Positions 28,392-37,415 of a stretch of DNA of 64,000 nucleotides are shown here, one piece after another (position 1 is the first letter of the stretch; the number at the start of each line of letters is the position of its first letter). The stretch is taken from assembly GCF_002803095.1 (NCBI RefSeq), contig NZ_PGLR01000009.1, positions 1 through 64,000 of the forward strand. The letters are read 5' to 3'. Position numbers and translations under genes: made by a program. The DNA is from Pseudomonas sp. ZH-FAD. Its GTDB lineage: Bacteria > Pseudomonadota > Gammaproteobacteria > Pseudomonadales > Pseudomonadaceae. The notes beneath the pieces are model-generated. The model was not told where the DNA came from and ran no database searches. It worked only from the letters and a program-made list of their open reading frames with translations.

Positions 28392-29825
28392 ATGCCACAT
28401 ATTCTTATCGTCGAAGACGAAACCATTATCCGCTCTGCCTTGCGCCGCCTGCTCGAACGCAATCAGTACCAGGTCAGCGAAGCTGGCTCGGTACAGGAAG
28501 CCCAGGAACGCTACAGCATTCCCACCTTCGACCTGATCGTCAGCGACCTGCGCCTGCCCGGGGCGCCTGGCACCGAACTGATCAAACTGGCCGAAGGCAC
28601 CCCGGTGCTGATCATGACCAGCTACGCCAGCCTGCGCTCGGCGGTGGACTCGATGAAGATGGGCGCAGTCGATTACATCGCCAAGCCCTTCGATCACGAC
28701 GAAATGCTGCAGGCCGTCGCCCGCATCCTGCGTGACCGCCAGGACGCCAAGAGCGCACCCGCGCCAGCTGCCAACAGCAACACGCGCAGTGGCAATACCG
28801 AGAAAATCGTCGACAACGCCAACGGCGAGATCGGCATCATCGGTTCCTGCGCGGCCATGCAGGAGCTCTATAGCAAGATTCGCAAGGTCGCCCCCACCGA
28901 CTCCAATGTACTGGTGCAGGGTGAGTCCGGTACGGGCAAGGAGCTGGTTGCGCGAGCCCTGCACAACCTCTCCAAGCGCGCCAAGGCACCGCTGATTTCG
29001 GTGAACTGCGCCGCCATTCCGGAAACCCTGATCGAGTCCGAACTGTTCGGCCACGAAAAAGGCGCCTTCACCGGCGCCAGCGCCGGGCGTGCCGGCCTGG
29101 TGGAAGCGGCCGACGGTGGCACGCTGTTCCTCGACGAAATTGGCGAGCTGCCGCTGGAAGCCCAAGCCCGTCTGCTGCGCGTGCTGCAGGAAGGCGAAAT
29201 TCGCCGGGTCGGCTCGGTGCAGTCGCAGAAGGTCGACGTACGTCTGATCGCTGCTACGCACCGCGACCTGAAGACGCTGGCCAAGACCGGCCAGTTTCGC
29301 GAAGACCTCTATTACCGCCTGCACGTCATCGCCCTCAAGCTGCCAGCGCTGCGTGAGCGAGGCAGCGACGTGACCGAGATCGCCCAGGCGTTCCTCGTGC
29401 GCCAGTACACCCGTATGGGCCGCGAGCCGTTGCGCTTCGCTCATGATGCCGAGCAGGCGATCCGCCATTACCCCTGGCCGGGTAACGTGCGCGAACTGGA
29501 AAACGCCATCGAGCGCGCGGTGATTCTCTGCGAGGGTACGGAAATTTCCGCGGACCTGCTGGGCATCGACATCGAGTTGGACGATCTGGATGACGAGGAC
29601 TTCGGTCTGCCGGCGGCAGGCGGACAGAGCAGTGGCAACAGCCACGAACCTACCGAGGACCTGTCACTGGAGGACTACTTCCAGCACTTCGTCCTCGAGC
29701 ATCAGGACCACATGACCGAGACCGAGCTGGCACGCAAGTTGGGCATCAGTCGCAAATGTCTGTGGGAACGCCGTCAGCGCCTGGGCATTCCGCGACGCAA
29801 ATCCGGTGTGACCAGCGGCCCTTGA
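28392..29825 (+). CDS. cbrB: NtrC-family response regulator CbrB
   Basis: CbrB (477 aa) activates sigma-54 promoters, above all crcZ. The receiver domain has phospho-acceptor Asp52 ([10 protein letters not shown]). The AAA+ domain has Walker A GESGTGKE (177-184) and the sigma-54 contact loop GAFTGA (224-229). The C-terminal Fis-type helix-turn-helix is [21 protein letters not shown] chose the ATG at 28392 (MPHILIVED) over the TTG one codon before; GAGAGA is upstream. A terminator and CbrB-type sites follow directly. Confidence 0.97.
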   Translation: MPHILIVEDETIIRSALRRLLERNQYQVSEAGSVQEAQERYSIPTFDLIVSDLRLPGAPGTELIKLAEGTPVLIMTSYASLRSAVDSMKMGAVDYIAKPFDHDEMLQAVARILRDRQDAKSAPAPAANSNTRSGNTEKIVDNANGEIGIIGSCAAMQELYSKIRKVAPTDSNVLVQGESGTGKELVARALHNLSKRAKAPLISVNCAAIPETLIESELFGHEKGAFTGASAGRAGLVEAADGGTLFLDEIGELPLEAQARLLRVLQEGEIRRVGSVQSQKVDVRLIAATHRDLKTLAKTGQFREDLYYRLHVIALKLPALRERGSDVTEIAQAFLVRQYTRMGREPLRFAHDAEQAIRHYPWPGNVRELENAIERAVILCEGTEISADLLGIDIELDDLDDEDFGLPAAGGQSSGNSHEPTEDLSLEDYFQHFVLEHQDHMTETELARKLGISRKCLWERRQRLGIPRRKSGVTSGP

Positions 29826-29870
29826 CGCCATGGCCGCGGTGACATCCTGCCCGCACAGGGATTCCACAGG

Positions 29871-29919
29871 TTGTTACCGTTTCAATATCTCGTAACAAAG
29901 GCCGGGTCTATCGGTAACG
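29871..29919 (+). promoter_or_regulatory. CbrB binding sites (enhancer) for crcZ
   Basis: TTGTTAC (29871-29877) and GTAACAA (29892-29898) form an inverted repeat with a 14-bp spacer. A third half-site GGTAACG is at 29913-29919. CbrB is known to bind TGTTAC-N-GTAACA upstream of crcZ, with several subsites. The enhancer lies about 80-125 bp before the sigma-54 promoter, a normal distance for an NtrC-type activator. Confidence 0.85.
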
Positions 29920-29935
29920 AAAACCCGGCCTTTTT
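29900..29935 (+). terminator. Rho-independent terminator after cbrB
   Basis: GGCCGGGT (29900-29907) pairs with ACCCGGCC (29923-29930) over a 15-nt loop and is followed by TTTTT. The loop contains the third CbrB half-site (GGTAACG). Confidence 0.85.
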
Positions 29936-29995
29936 CTCCCCCACCGAACCCCCATGATTGCCGCAAGCCCTTGATTTAAAAGGAATCGCAAAAAC

Positions 29996-30011
29996 TGGCA
30001 CGGCATCTGCT
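29996..30011 (+). promoter_or_regulatory. Sigma-54 promoter of crcZ
   Basis: TGGCACGGCATCTGCT matches the -24/-12 consensus TGGCACG-N4-TTGCW, with the GG and GC doublets 10 bp apart. The expected start is at about 30021. Together with the CbrB sites this makes crcZ dependent on CbrB and RpoN. Confidence 0.88.
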
Positions 30012-30020
30012 TTATCTCTG

Positions 30021-30381
30021 GCACAACAACAATAACAAGCAATGCCCTACACAATAAGAACAAGACGTAACGACTCCAGAACAACAAAAACAACAAGGTA
30101 CGGAGGCGCAGCTAACTGATTCTTTTGGAGAGGAGTTGCCGCGAGGGGTTCGCCCCAGCGACCAGACTGAGAACAATAAAACTGCCTCGAGGCAGCGCCG
30201 GAACTGGTTGATTAAGGCAGCATCAGCGTCCAAAGAAATCCGTTTGCTATTGGCTCCCCTCTCTGGGGAGCACCCGGTAAGCCACGGCAAGCCGGGAAGG
30301 GCCGAACAACAAAAACAACAGGCCCTCAATAACAATAAAAACATAGCACGCACCAACTTGGGGGGGAGCTTCGGCTCCCCC
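30021..30381 (+). ncRNA. crcZ: CrcZ small RNA (Hfq/Crc decoy)
   Basis: CrcZ sequesters Hfq (with Crc) and so relieves catabolite repression. At least five A-rich CA motifs of the AAYAAYAA type are seen: 30023-30039 (ACAACAACAATAACAAG), 30080-30096, 30171-30182, 30305-30320 and 30328-30343. The last structure is a strong hairpin GGGGGAGC-TTCG-GCTCCCCC (30362-30381), taken as the 3' end. The length of about 360 nt agrees with CrcZ of other species. No U-run follows the hairpin, so the true end could be further on. The place between cbrB and pcnB is conserved. Confidence 0.9.
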
Positions 30382-30594
30382 AGTAGCTTCCGGTCCTCGG
30401 ATCCCCGCCTGCCGCCCTTCTACACACCTTCTCCCGACACGATGCTAGAATCCGCAGCAATCATGCGGTCATCGTTTCGCATGCAGTTGAAAAACCTTGC
30501 CGAAGCAAACTGCTCTTAACGCCGTGATGCTCACGCAATTCGATTTTCAAGCGCATGCGCAGCAGGCCGACCACTACTCCAAACAGTGCATCCC

Positions 30595-31989
30595 ATGCTG
30601 AAAAAGCTGTTCAAATCTTTCCATTCACCTCTGCGCCGTGCCCCACGTCCACGCAGCACTCCCGAAGTGCTGAGCAGTAGCCAACACCCGCTCAAGCGCA
30701 ACGAGATCAGCCGTCACGCCATCAGCGTGGTCGAGCGCCTGCAGAAGGCCGGCTACCAGGCCTATCTGGTCGGCGGCTGTGTACGTGACCTGCTGCTGGA
30801 TATCGACCCCAAGGATTTCGACGTGGCCACCAGTGCCACGCCCGAGCAGGTCCGCGCGGAATTCCGTAACGCCCGGGTGATCGGCCGCCGCTTCAAGCTG
30901 GTACACGTTCACTTCGGTCGCGAGATCATCGAAGTGGCCACCTTCCGCGCCAATCACCCCCAGGGTGATGAGGAAGAGAACAGCAATCTGGCGTCGCGCC
31001 ACGAGAGCGGCCGCATTCTGCGCGACAACGTCTACGGCACACTGGAAGACGATGCCCAGCGCCGCGACTTCACCATCAATGCGCTGTACTACGATCCGAC
31101 TCAGGAACACATCCTCGACTATGCCCGCGGCATGCATGATGTGCGTAACCATCTGGTGCGCCTGATCGGTGACCCGGAACAGCGTTACCTGGAAGACCCG
31201 GTGCGCATGCTGCGTGCGGTGCGCTTCGCCGCCAAGCTCGACTTCGAGATCGAAAAGCACAGCGCCGCGCCGATTCGCCGCCTGGCACCAATGTTGCGCG
31301 ACATTCCCTCGGCGCGTCTGTTCGACGAAGTACTCAAGCTGTTCCTCTCCGGTTACGCCGAATACACCTTCGACCTGCTGCTCGAACACGACCTGTTCGC
31401 CCAGCTGTTCCCGGCCAGTGGCGCAGCGCTCAAGCAGAACCCGCAGTACACCGAAAAACTGATCCGCCAGGCGCTGATCAACACCGACGACCGTATTCAC
31501 GATGGCAAGTCGGTCACGCCGGCCTTTCTCTTCGCGGCGCTGCTGTGGCCTGCGCTGCCGGCCCGCGTGCTGCAACTGCAGAACAAAGGCATGCCGCCGA
31601 TTCCGGCGATGCAGGAAGCCGCCCATGAACTAATCGCCGAGCAGTGCCAGCGCATTGCAGTACCCAAGCGCTTCACCATCCCGATTCGCGAGATCTGGGA
31701 CATGCAGGAACGCCTGCCGCGCCGCAGCGGTAAACGCGCCGACCTGTTGCTGGAAAATCCGCGCTTCCGCGCCGGCTATGACTTCCTCCTGCTGCGCGAA
31801 CTGGCCGGGGAAGACACCGGTGGCCTGGGCGAATGGTGGACGGACTATCAGGACGCCAACGACAGCGAGCGTCGGCAGATGATTCGCGACCTCGCCAGCA
31901 AAGGCGAAAGCACCGGCAACGCGCCGCGCAAACGTCGCCGCAGCAACAACAATCGCCGTAAGCGCAGCGACGAAAGCGGCGGCGAGTGA
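30595..31989 (+). CDS. pcnB: Poly(A) polymerase I
   Basis: PcnB (464 aa) adds A-tails to RNA 3' ends and so promotes decay by PNPase and others. The nucleotidyltransferase core has LVGGCVRDLLL and the acidic catalytic pair in KDFDVATSATPEQ, followed by RRDFTINALYYDP and the PcnB-type RNA-binding domain. The C-terminus is very basic (RKRRRSNNNRRKRS). The ATG at 30595 (MLKKLFKSF) is preferred; a GTG three codons upstream is possible. The class II CCA enzyme is related, but the long basic tail marks PcnB. folK overlaps its stop by one base. Confidence 0.94.
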   Translation: MLKKLFKSFHSPLRRAPRPRSTPEVLSSSQHPLKRNEISRHAISVVERLQKAGYQAYLVGGCVRDLLLDIDPKDFDVATSATPEQVRAEFRNARVIGRRFKLVHVHFGREIIEVATFRANHPQGDEEENSNLASRHESGRILRDNVYGTLEDDAQRRDFTINALYYDPTQEHILDYARGMHDVRNHLVRLIGDPEQRYLEDPVRMLRAVRFAAKLDFEIEKHSAAPIRRLAPMLRDIPSARLFDEVLKLFLSGYAEYTFDLLLEHDLFAQLFPASGAALKQNPQYTEKLIRQALINTDDRIHDGKSVTPAFLFAALLWPALPARVLQLQNKGMPPIPAMQEAAHELIAEQCQRIAVPKRFTIPIREIWDMQERLPRRSGKRADLLLENPRFRAGYDFLLLRELAGEDTGGLGEWWTDYQDANDSERRQMIRDLASKGESTGNAPRKRRRSNNNRRKRSDESGGE

Positions 31990-32474
31990 TGGAGCGGGTT
32001 TACATCGGCCTCGGCAGCAACCTGGCCGAGCCACTGCATCAGCTGCGCGCGGCCTTGCACGCCATCGCGCAGTTGCCACGCAGCCAATTGCAGGCGCACT
32101 CGTCGTTCTACATCAGCGATCCCCTTGGCCCTGCTGATCAACCGCGTTACGTCAACGCCGTGGCGGCGCTGGATACCGAGCTGGAGCCCTGGCAGTTGCT
32201 TGATGCGCTGCAACGCATCGAGCAGGAACAGGGGCGCGTGCGCAAGGCCGAGCGCTGGGGCCCGCGCACATTGGACCTGGACATCCTGCTGTTTGGTGAG
32301 CGTCTGATCGACGATGAGCGTCTGACCGTGCCGCACTACCACATGCAGGCGCGCCCCTTCGTGCTCTATCCGCTGGCCGAACTGGCCGCAGAACTGCAGC
32401 TTCCGGACGGCCGCAGCCTCAGTGCCTTGCTGGAAGCCTGCCCCTTTACCGGCCTGGAACGCCTGGCCGAGTAG
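31989..32474 (+). CDS. folK: HPPK: hydroxymethyl-dihydropterin pyrophosphokinase
   Basis: FolK (161 aa) transfers pyrophosphate from ATP to 6-hydroxymethyl-7,8-dihydropterin in folate synthesis. Family motifs: YIGLGSNLAEP at the N-terminus, the loop RYVNAVAALDTEL, and RWGPRTLDLDILLFG with the metal-binding aspartates. The ATG shares its A with the pcnB stop (TGATG), so translation is coupled. The next folate enzyme, folP, is in the same window but in another operon (59232-60083). Confidence 0.95.
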   Translation: MERVYIGLGSNLAEPLHQLRAALHAIAQLPRSQLQAHSSFYISDPLGPADQPRYVNAVAALDTELEPWQLLDALQRIEQEQGRVRKAERWGPRTLDLDILLFGERLIDDERLTVPHYHMQARPFVLYPLAELAAELQLPDGRSLSALLEACPFTGLERLAE

Positions 32475-32486
32475 CCCAGCCGGCCT

Positions 32487-32541
32487 CTGTGGGAGGGGCT
32501 TCAGCCGCGTCCCGACAAGCTCGCCGCTGAAGCGCCTCCCC
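32487..32541. repeat. REP-like palindrome (family GGGAGGGGCTTCAGC)
   Basis: TGTGGGAGGGGCTTCAGCCGCG (from 32488) faces the inverted GCTGAAGCGCCTCCC (32525-32539). It resembles the widespread Pseudomonas REP GTGGGAGCGGGCTTGCCCGCGA. It lies right after folK. The remaining gap up to panB (about 195 bp) shows only weak promoter candidates such as TTGACT at 32606. Confidence 0.7.
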
Positions 32542-32736
32542 TTGCGCACCCCGACATCCCGCGCATTGCGCGGTAACGCCAGTAACAGAGCGGTAACACC
32601 TGCAATTGACTTCACGCCCCCCCATCAGGACTATAGGCGTCCCGTCGCGCTGCGCCGGGCGCACCTTTGATGCCAATCCAGGCCGGATTGCAGCCAGATA
32701 GAAGCGGTATACCGAGCCTGAGCGAGGACCTTTGAA

Positions 32737-33537
32737 ATGCCTGACGTTACCCTGACCACCCTGCAGAGTCTCAAGCAGAACGGTGAAAAGATCGCCATGC
32801 TGACCTGCTATGACGCCACCTACGCCCATGCGGCCTGCCAGGCGGGTGTCGATGTGTTGCTGGTCGGCGACTCCCTGGGCATGGTCCTGCAGGGCCACGA
32901 CAGCACCCTGCCGGTCAGCGTCGAGGAAATGGCCTACCACACTGCCTGCGTCAAACGCGGCAACCAGGGCGCACTGATCGTCACCGATCTGCCGTTCATG
33001 GCCTACGCCACCACCGAGCAGGCTCTGCACAACAGCGCCAAGCTGATGCAGGCTGGCGCGCATATGGTCAAACTGGAAGGCGCCGGCTGGCTGGCCGAGC
33101 CTATTCGTCTGCTGGCCGAGCGTGGCGTACCGGTGTGCGCGCACCTGGGCCTGACCCCACAAGCGGTGAACATCCTCGGCGGCTACAAGGTTCAGGGCCG
33201 TCAGGAAGCACAGGCCCGCCAGATGCGCGCCGATGCCATGGCACTGGAGCAGGCCGGCGCTGCCATGCTGCTGCTCGAATGCGTGCCGAGCGAACTGGCC
33301 GCAGAAATTACCCAGGCAGTGAAGATTCCGGTGATCGGCATCGGCGCTGGCAGCGCCACCGACGGTCAGGTGCTGGTGCAGCACGACATGCTCGGGCTAT
33401 CGCTATCGGGCCGCGCACCGAAGTTCGTACGCAATTTCATGGAGGGGCAGAGCAGCATTCAGGGTGCTTTCAGCGCTTACGTACAGGCCGTCAAGGACGG
33501 CAGCTTCCCCGCCGCCGAACATGGCTTTTCCGCATGA
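32737..33537 (+). CDS. panB: 3-methyl-2-oxobutanoate hydroxymethyltransferase
   Basis: PanB (266 aa) makes ketopantoate from alpha-ketoisovalerate and methylene-tetrahydrofolate, the first step to pantothenate and CoA. Motifs: [39 protein letters not shown] (Mg-binding Asp and substrate contacts), GGYKVQGR and [20 protein letters not shown] lies before the ATG. panC starts inside its stop codon (ATGA). Confidence 0.97.
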   Translation: MPDVTLTTLQSLKQNGEKIAMLTCYDATYAHAACQAGVDVLLVGDSLGMVLQGHDSTLPVSVEEMAYHTACVKRGNQGALIVTDLPFMAYATTEQALHNSAKLMQAGAHMVKLEGAGWLAEPIRLLAERGVPVCAHLGLTPQAVNILGGYKVQGRQEAQARQMRADAMALEQAGAAMLLLECVPSELAAEITQAVKIPVIGIGAGSATDGQVLVQHDMLGLSLSGRAPKFVRNFMEGQSSIQGAFSAYVQAVKDGSFPAAEHGFSA

Positions 33538-34391
33538 ACACGGTGAAAACCCTGCGCGAGTTGCGCGCAGCCGTCGCCCAGGCACGGGCCGAAGGCAAGC
33601 AGATCGGTTTCGTGCCGACCATGGGCAATCTGCACGCGGGTCACGTTTCGCTGGTGGAAATCGCCGCCCAGCGCGCCGACTTCGTGGTCGCCAGCATCTT
33701 CGTCAATCCACTGCAGTTCGGCGCCGGTGAAGATCTGGACAAGTATCCGCGTACCCTTGCCGCCGACCAGGAAAAACTGCTGGCAGCCGGCTGCCACCTG
33801 CTGTTTCACCCCGATGTTGCGGAAATCTACCCACACGGCATGGGAGACCAGACCCGCGTCAGCGTTCCCGGTGTTTCCGAAGGTCTCTGCGGCGCCAGCC
33901 GTCCGGGGCATTTCGAAGGTGTGGCGACGGTGGTGACCAAGCTGTTCAACATGGTCCAGCCTGATCTGGCCGTATTCGGCGAGAAGGACTATCAGCAACT
34001 GGCGGTGATCCGCGCGCTGGTGCAGGACCTGAACATGCCGATCCAGATCATCGGTGCGCCGACTCAACGCGCCGAGGACGGCCTCGCGCTGTCTTCGCGC
34101 AACGGCTACCTCAGCGACGAACAACGCGCCGCCGCCCCTGCGCTGTATCGAGGCCTGCAAACGATTGCCGAGGAGCTGCGCCGTGGCGCTCGTGACTACC
34201 CGCGGCTTATCGAGACTACTCAGGCGCAACAGCGTACCGCTGGTTTCATCCCCGATTATCTGGAAATCCGCAACGCGCTGAATCTGCGTCCGGCCCAGAT
34301 CGACGACCGCCATCTGGTGATTCTCACCGCGGCACAGCTGGGTGGCACCCGCCTGATCGACAATCTTGTGGTTGAACTGCCGAGTCAGTAG
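33534..34391 (+). CDS. panC: Pantothenate synthetase
   Basis: PanC (285 aa) joins pantoate and beta-alanine with ATP. The nucleotidyl-transferase motifs are [15 protein letters not shown] (HIGH-like) and [15 protein letters not shown] (KMSKS-equivalent region). ATGA overlap with panB shows coupling. In P. aeruginosa panD (aspartate decarboxylase, the beta-alanine source) follows; here a terminator and pgi follow instead. Confidence 0.97.
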   Translation: MNTVKTLRELRAAVAQARAEGKQIGFVPTMGNLHAGHVSLVEIAAQRADFVVASIFVNPLQFGAGEDLDKYPRTLAADQEKLLAAGCHLLFHPDVAEIYPHGMGDQTRVSVPGVSEGLCGASRPGHFEGVATVVTKLFNMVQPDLAVFGEKDYQQLAVIRALVQDLNMPIQIIGAPTQRAEDGLALSSRNGYLSDEQRAAAPALYRGLQTIAEELRRGARDYPRLIETTQAQQRTAGFIPDYLEIRNALNLRPAQIDDRHLVILTAAQLGGTRLIDNLVVELPSQ

Positions 34392-34424
34392 CTGCCTCCA
34401 AAGGCAGACGGTTACACTCTTAGA

Positions 34425-34448
34425 GGCCCGGATCGATCCGGGCCTTTT
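34425..34448 (+). terminator. Terminator after panC
   Basis: GGCCCGGATCGATCCGGGCC (34425-34444), a perfect 20-bp palindrome followed by TTTT, 34 bp past the panC stop. Confidence 0.85.
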
Positions 34449-34471
34449 GCTTTTGTGGATCAGGAGCTCCG

Positions 34472-36136
34472 ATGGCCTATTACCAGCAGCCTCAAGACGT
34501 CACCACCCTGCCCGCCTGGCAGGCCCTGCAGCAACATCGTGCCGAGATGGCCGGTTTCAGCATGCGCGAGGCCTTTGCAGCGGATACAAGGCGCTACCAG
34601 CGATTTTCTCTCGACAGCTGCGGGCTGCTGCTGGATTACTCGAAAAACCTGATCGATGAGCGCAGCCTCGAGCTGCTGATTCAACTGGCCGAGCAGGCCG
34701 GTCTGCAGGAATCCATCGCCAACCTGTTCAACGGTGAGCAGGTCAATGCTTCGGAAGGCCGCGCCGCACTGCACACGGCCCTGCGCAGCCCGATCGGCCG
34801 CCGCCTGCTGGTCGACGGCCATGACATCATCCCCGAGGTCCATCGCGTCCTGAACCAGGTCACCGAACTGGTCAGTCGCATACACAGCGGCCTGTGGCGC
34901 GGCTACAGCGAAAAACCGATCAAGGAAGTGGTCAACATCGGCATTGGCGGCTCCTTCCTCGGCCCGCAACTGGTCTCCGAGGCGCTACGCCCGTTCACCC
35001 AACGCGGGGTGCGCTGCCACTACCTGGCCAATATCGACGGCAGCGAGTTCCGCGAGCTGACCGCCCGCCTCAACCCGGAAACCACCCTGTTCATCGTTTC
35101 CAGCAAGTCCTTCGGCACCCTGGAAACCCTGAAGAACACCCTGGCCGCACGCGACTGGTACCTGGCCATGGGCGGCCCGGAAGAGCAGTTGCATCGCCAT
35201 TTCATCGCCGTGACCAGCAACCGCAAGGCCGCCATCGAGTTCGGCATCGGCGAGGAGAACATCTTCCCCATGTGGGACTGGGTCGGCGGCCGCTATTCGC
35301 TGTGGTCGGCCATCGGCCTGCCCATCGCCCTGGCCATCGGCGTGTCCAACTTCAAGGAGCTGCTGGCCGGCGCCTACGCCATGGACGAGCACTTCACCCA
35401 GGCGCCACTGGCCGAGAACATGCCGGTGCTGATGGCGCTGCTGGGCATCTGGTACACCAATTTCTGGGGCGCGCAGAGCCACGCCATCCTGCCCTACGAT
35501 CACTACCTGCGTAACTTCACCAAGCACCTGCAGCAGCTGGACATGGAATCCAACGGCAAGAGCGTGCGCCAGGACGGCACGCCGCTGGACATCGCCACCG
35601 GCCCGATCATCTGGGGCGGCGTCGGCTGCAATGGCCAGCACGCGTATCACCAGCTGCTGCACCAGGGCCGCCTGCTGGTACCGGCGGACTTCATCGTCCC
35701 GGTCAACAGCTACAACCCGCTCTCCGACCATCACCAGTGGTTGTTCGCCAACTGCCTGTCGCAGGCCCAGGCGCTGATGCAGGGCAAGACGCGCGAAGAA
35801 GCCGAAGCCGAGCTGCGTGCCAAGGGGCTGAGCGAGGACGAGGTGCAGCGCCTGGCGCCGCACAAGGTGATCCCCGGCAACCGGCCGAGCAACATCCTGG
35901 TGATGAACCGTATCGCGCCGTTCAACCTCGGTGCGCTGGTGGCGCTGTACGAGCACAAGGTGTTCGTGCAGAGCGCCATCTGGGGCATCAACGCCTTCGA
36001 CCAATGGGGCGTGGAACTGGGCAAGGAAATGGGCAAGGAGGTCTACCAGCGCCTCACCGGCGCCAGTGGTGAGCCGGCCAGCGACGCCTCCACCCAGGGC
36101 CTGATCGAGCACTTCCGTTCCCAGCATCGCGGCTGA
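34472..36136 (+). CDS. pgi: Glucose-6-phosphate isomerase
   Basis: Pgi (554 aa) interconverts glucose-6-phosphate and fructose-6-phosphate. Seen are [17 protein letters not shown], the phosphate loop [11 protein letters not shown], the signature region [19 protein letters not shown] and the C-terminal catalytic region [20 protein letters not shown] stands 7 nt before the ATG. Pseudomonads lack phosphofructokinase, so Pgi works mainly in the gluconeogenic direction and in the EDEMP cycle. A repeat element lies 29 bp past the stop. Confidence 0.97.
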   Translation: MAYYQQPQDVTTLPAWQALQQHRAEMAGFSMREAFAADTRRYQRFSLDSCGLLLDYSKNLIDERSLELLIQLAEQAGLQESIANLFNGEQVNASEGRAALHTALRSPIGRRLLVDGHDIIPEVHRVLNQVTELVSRIHSGLWRGYSEKPIKEVVNIGIGGSFLGPQLVSEALRPFTQRGVRCHYLANIDGSEFRELTARLNPETTLFIVSSKSFGTLETLKNTLAARDWYLAMGGPEEQLHRHFIAVTSNRKAAIEFGIGEENIFPMWDWVGGRYSLWSAIGLPIALAIGVSNFKELLAGAYAMDEHFTQAPLAENMPVLMALLGIWYTNFWGAQSHAILPYDHYLRNFTKHLQQLDMESNGKSVRQDGTPLDIATGPIIWGGVGCNGQHAYHQLLHQGRLLVPADFIVPVNSYNPLSDHHQWLFANCLSQAQALMQGKTREEAEAELRAKGLSEDEVQRLAPHKVIPGNRPSNILVMNRIAPFNLGALVALYEHKVFVQSAIWGINAFDQWGVELGKEMGKEVYQRLTGASGEPASDASTQGLIEHFRSQHRG

Positions 36137-36165
36137 TCGTTACGCCGCGGGCGCATCCGTGCGCC

Positions 36166-36342
36166 TAACAGGCTGTTGAAAAACTACCTGCGTTGCCATT
36201 GCTGCGTTAAAAACAGGCTCGTGCGCGAGTCCGATCAAAATGCTCATTTACAACTCGTAAACTGCGCTTTTTCGCCTGTTTTTGCGGGGCCGCCATCGGT
36301 ATTGCACTGGCTGCCTCGACTACGTTCTTCAACGGCCTGCTA
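36166..36342. mobile_element. MITE-like inverted repeat, copy 1
   Basis: A 177-bp non-coding element bounded by TA dinucleotides. Its ends are inverted repeats (CAGGCTGTTGAAAAACTAC at the left, CAGGCCGTTGAAGAACGTAG read from the right). Inside it are a second inverted pair (AAAAACAGGC / GCCTGTTTTT) and a TTTAC-AACTC-GTAAA hairpin. A related 144-bp copy is at 59091-59234. No transposase is encoded. The form fits a miniature element of the IS630/Tc1 type moved in trans. The right end contains the stop codon of the GlxA-type gene. Confidence 0.75.
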
Positions 36343-37308
36343 GCGGCAGAAGCGCTGCCGGTACTCCGCCGGCGTCACGCCGAGGGCCCGGCTGAAGGCA
36401 TGCCGGAGGTTGTACGCGCTGTCGAAACCGCTACGCTGCGCCACGCGCTTGAGCGAGGCTTCGCCCGCCTCCAGCAGCTGGCAGGCGCGTTCCAGGCGCA
36501 GCTGCAACAGCAACCGCGCCGGCGTCACCCCCAGTTCCCCCTGGCAGTGGCGGTGCAGCGTGCGCGTCGACATGGCCATGTGCTCGGCCATGGCCTCGAC
36601 ATTCAGTGGCTCGGCCAATGACTCGCGCAACCACCCCAGCAGCCGCTGCATCTGTCCATCCGGCGGCGCCTGCTGCGCCAGCAGCTCGGCGCTGAACTGG
36701 CGCTGACCGCCCGGCCGGCGCAGGTACATCACCAGCCCCTTGGCCACCTGCAACGAGGCCTGGCGACCATGGTCGTCCTCCAGCAGACTCAGGCACAGAT
36801 CCATGCCAGCGGTGACCCCCGCCGAGCTGTAGAAGGTGCCGTCACGCACGAACAGGCTGTCGTGCAACACGCGCAAGCGGGGGAAAAGACGTTGCAGCAG
36901 CTCGGCGTAACGCCAGTGAGTGACCACCTCCCGCCCATCCAGCAGGCCGGCCTGCGCCAGGAGAAAGGCGCCGGTACAGACCGAACCGCAGCGCGCCGCC
37001 AGCGGCGCTGCCTCGCCCAGCCAGCGGGCGATCCGCCCTTCCTGCATGGCAGCCTGTACGCCACTTCCGCCGGCCACCAACAAGGTGCTACCGGCAACCG
37101 AGCGAGGCTCGGGCAACGCCTCGGTGCTCAGCGTCAGGCCGGCGCTGGAGGCCACCAGACCACCTTGCGGCGAAATCGTCTGTAGCCGGTAGCCAGGTCG
37201 GCTCGCCGCTGGCAGGTGTTCGTCCACTGCTGCGAAAACTTCGGCCGGCCCGGTTGCGTCGAGCAATTGAAACTCGGGAAACACCAGTAGCAACACACGC
37301 CCCGTCAT
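36340..37308 (-). CDS. GlxA-type AraC-family regulator with DJ-1/PfpI domain
   Basis: A 322-aa protein. The N-terminal class I glutamine-amidotransferase-like (DJ-1/PfpI) domain (1-190) has LLVFPEFQLLDATGPAEVFA and the nucleophile-elbow region CGSVCTGAFLLAQAGLL. The C-terminal AraC domain has two helix-turn-helix motifs (NVEAMAEHMAMSTRTLHRHC, VAQRSGFDSAYNLRHAFSRA). GAGGCGATAGCC precedes the ATG. It is divergent from a DJ-1/PfpI gene that is the likely target. The pair is not found between pgi and acsB in P. aeruginosa as I recall it. Its TAG stop lies inside the MITE-like repeat end. Confidence 0.9.
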   Translation of the reverse strand: MTGRVLLLVFPEFQLLDATGPAEVFAAVDEHLPAASRPGYRLQTISPQGGLVASSAGLTLSTEALPEPRSVAGSTLLVAGGSGVQAAMQEGRIARWLGEAAPLAARCGSVCTGAFLLAQAGLLDGREVVTHWRYAELLQRLFPRLRVLHDSLFVRDGTFYSSAGVTAGMDLCLSLLEDDHGRQASLQVAKGLVMYLRRPGGQRQFSAELLAQQAPPDGQMQRLLGWLRESLAEPLNVEAMAEHMAMSTRTLHRHCQGELGVTPARLLLQLRLERACQLLEAGEASLKRVAQRSGFDSAYNLRHAFSRALGVTPAEYRQRFCR

Positions 37309-37415
37309 GGCTATCGCCTCAACCTGAAACCGATTGGCAGATATTCACTCATCAGTGACAGATACGACAGCAGCCACTGCGCCACGCTGCACTCCAGCCT
37401 TGATGGAGATGCCGC

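Noticed and set aside
30136..30519. 127-codon frame in the cbrB-pcnB gap (NNNKN-rich)
   Set aside because: It is the CrcZ RNA; the Asn/Gln/Lys runs come from the CA motifs.
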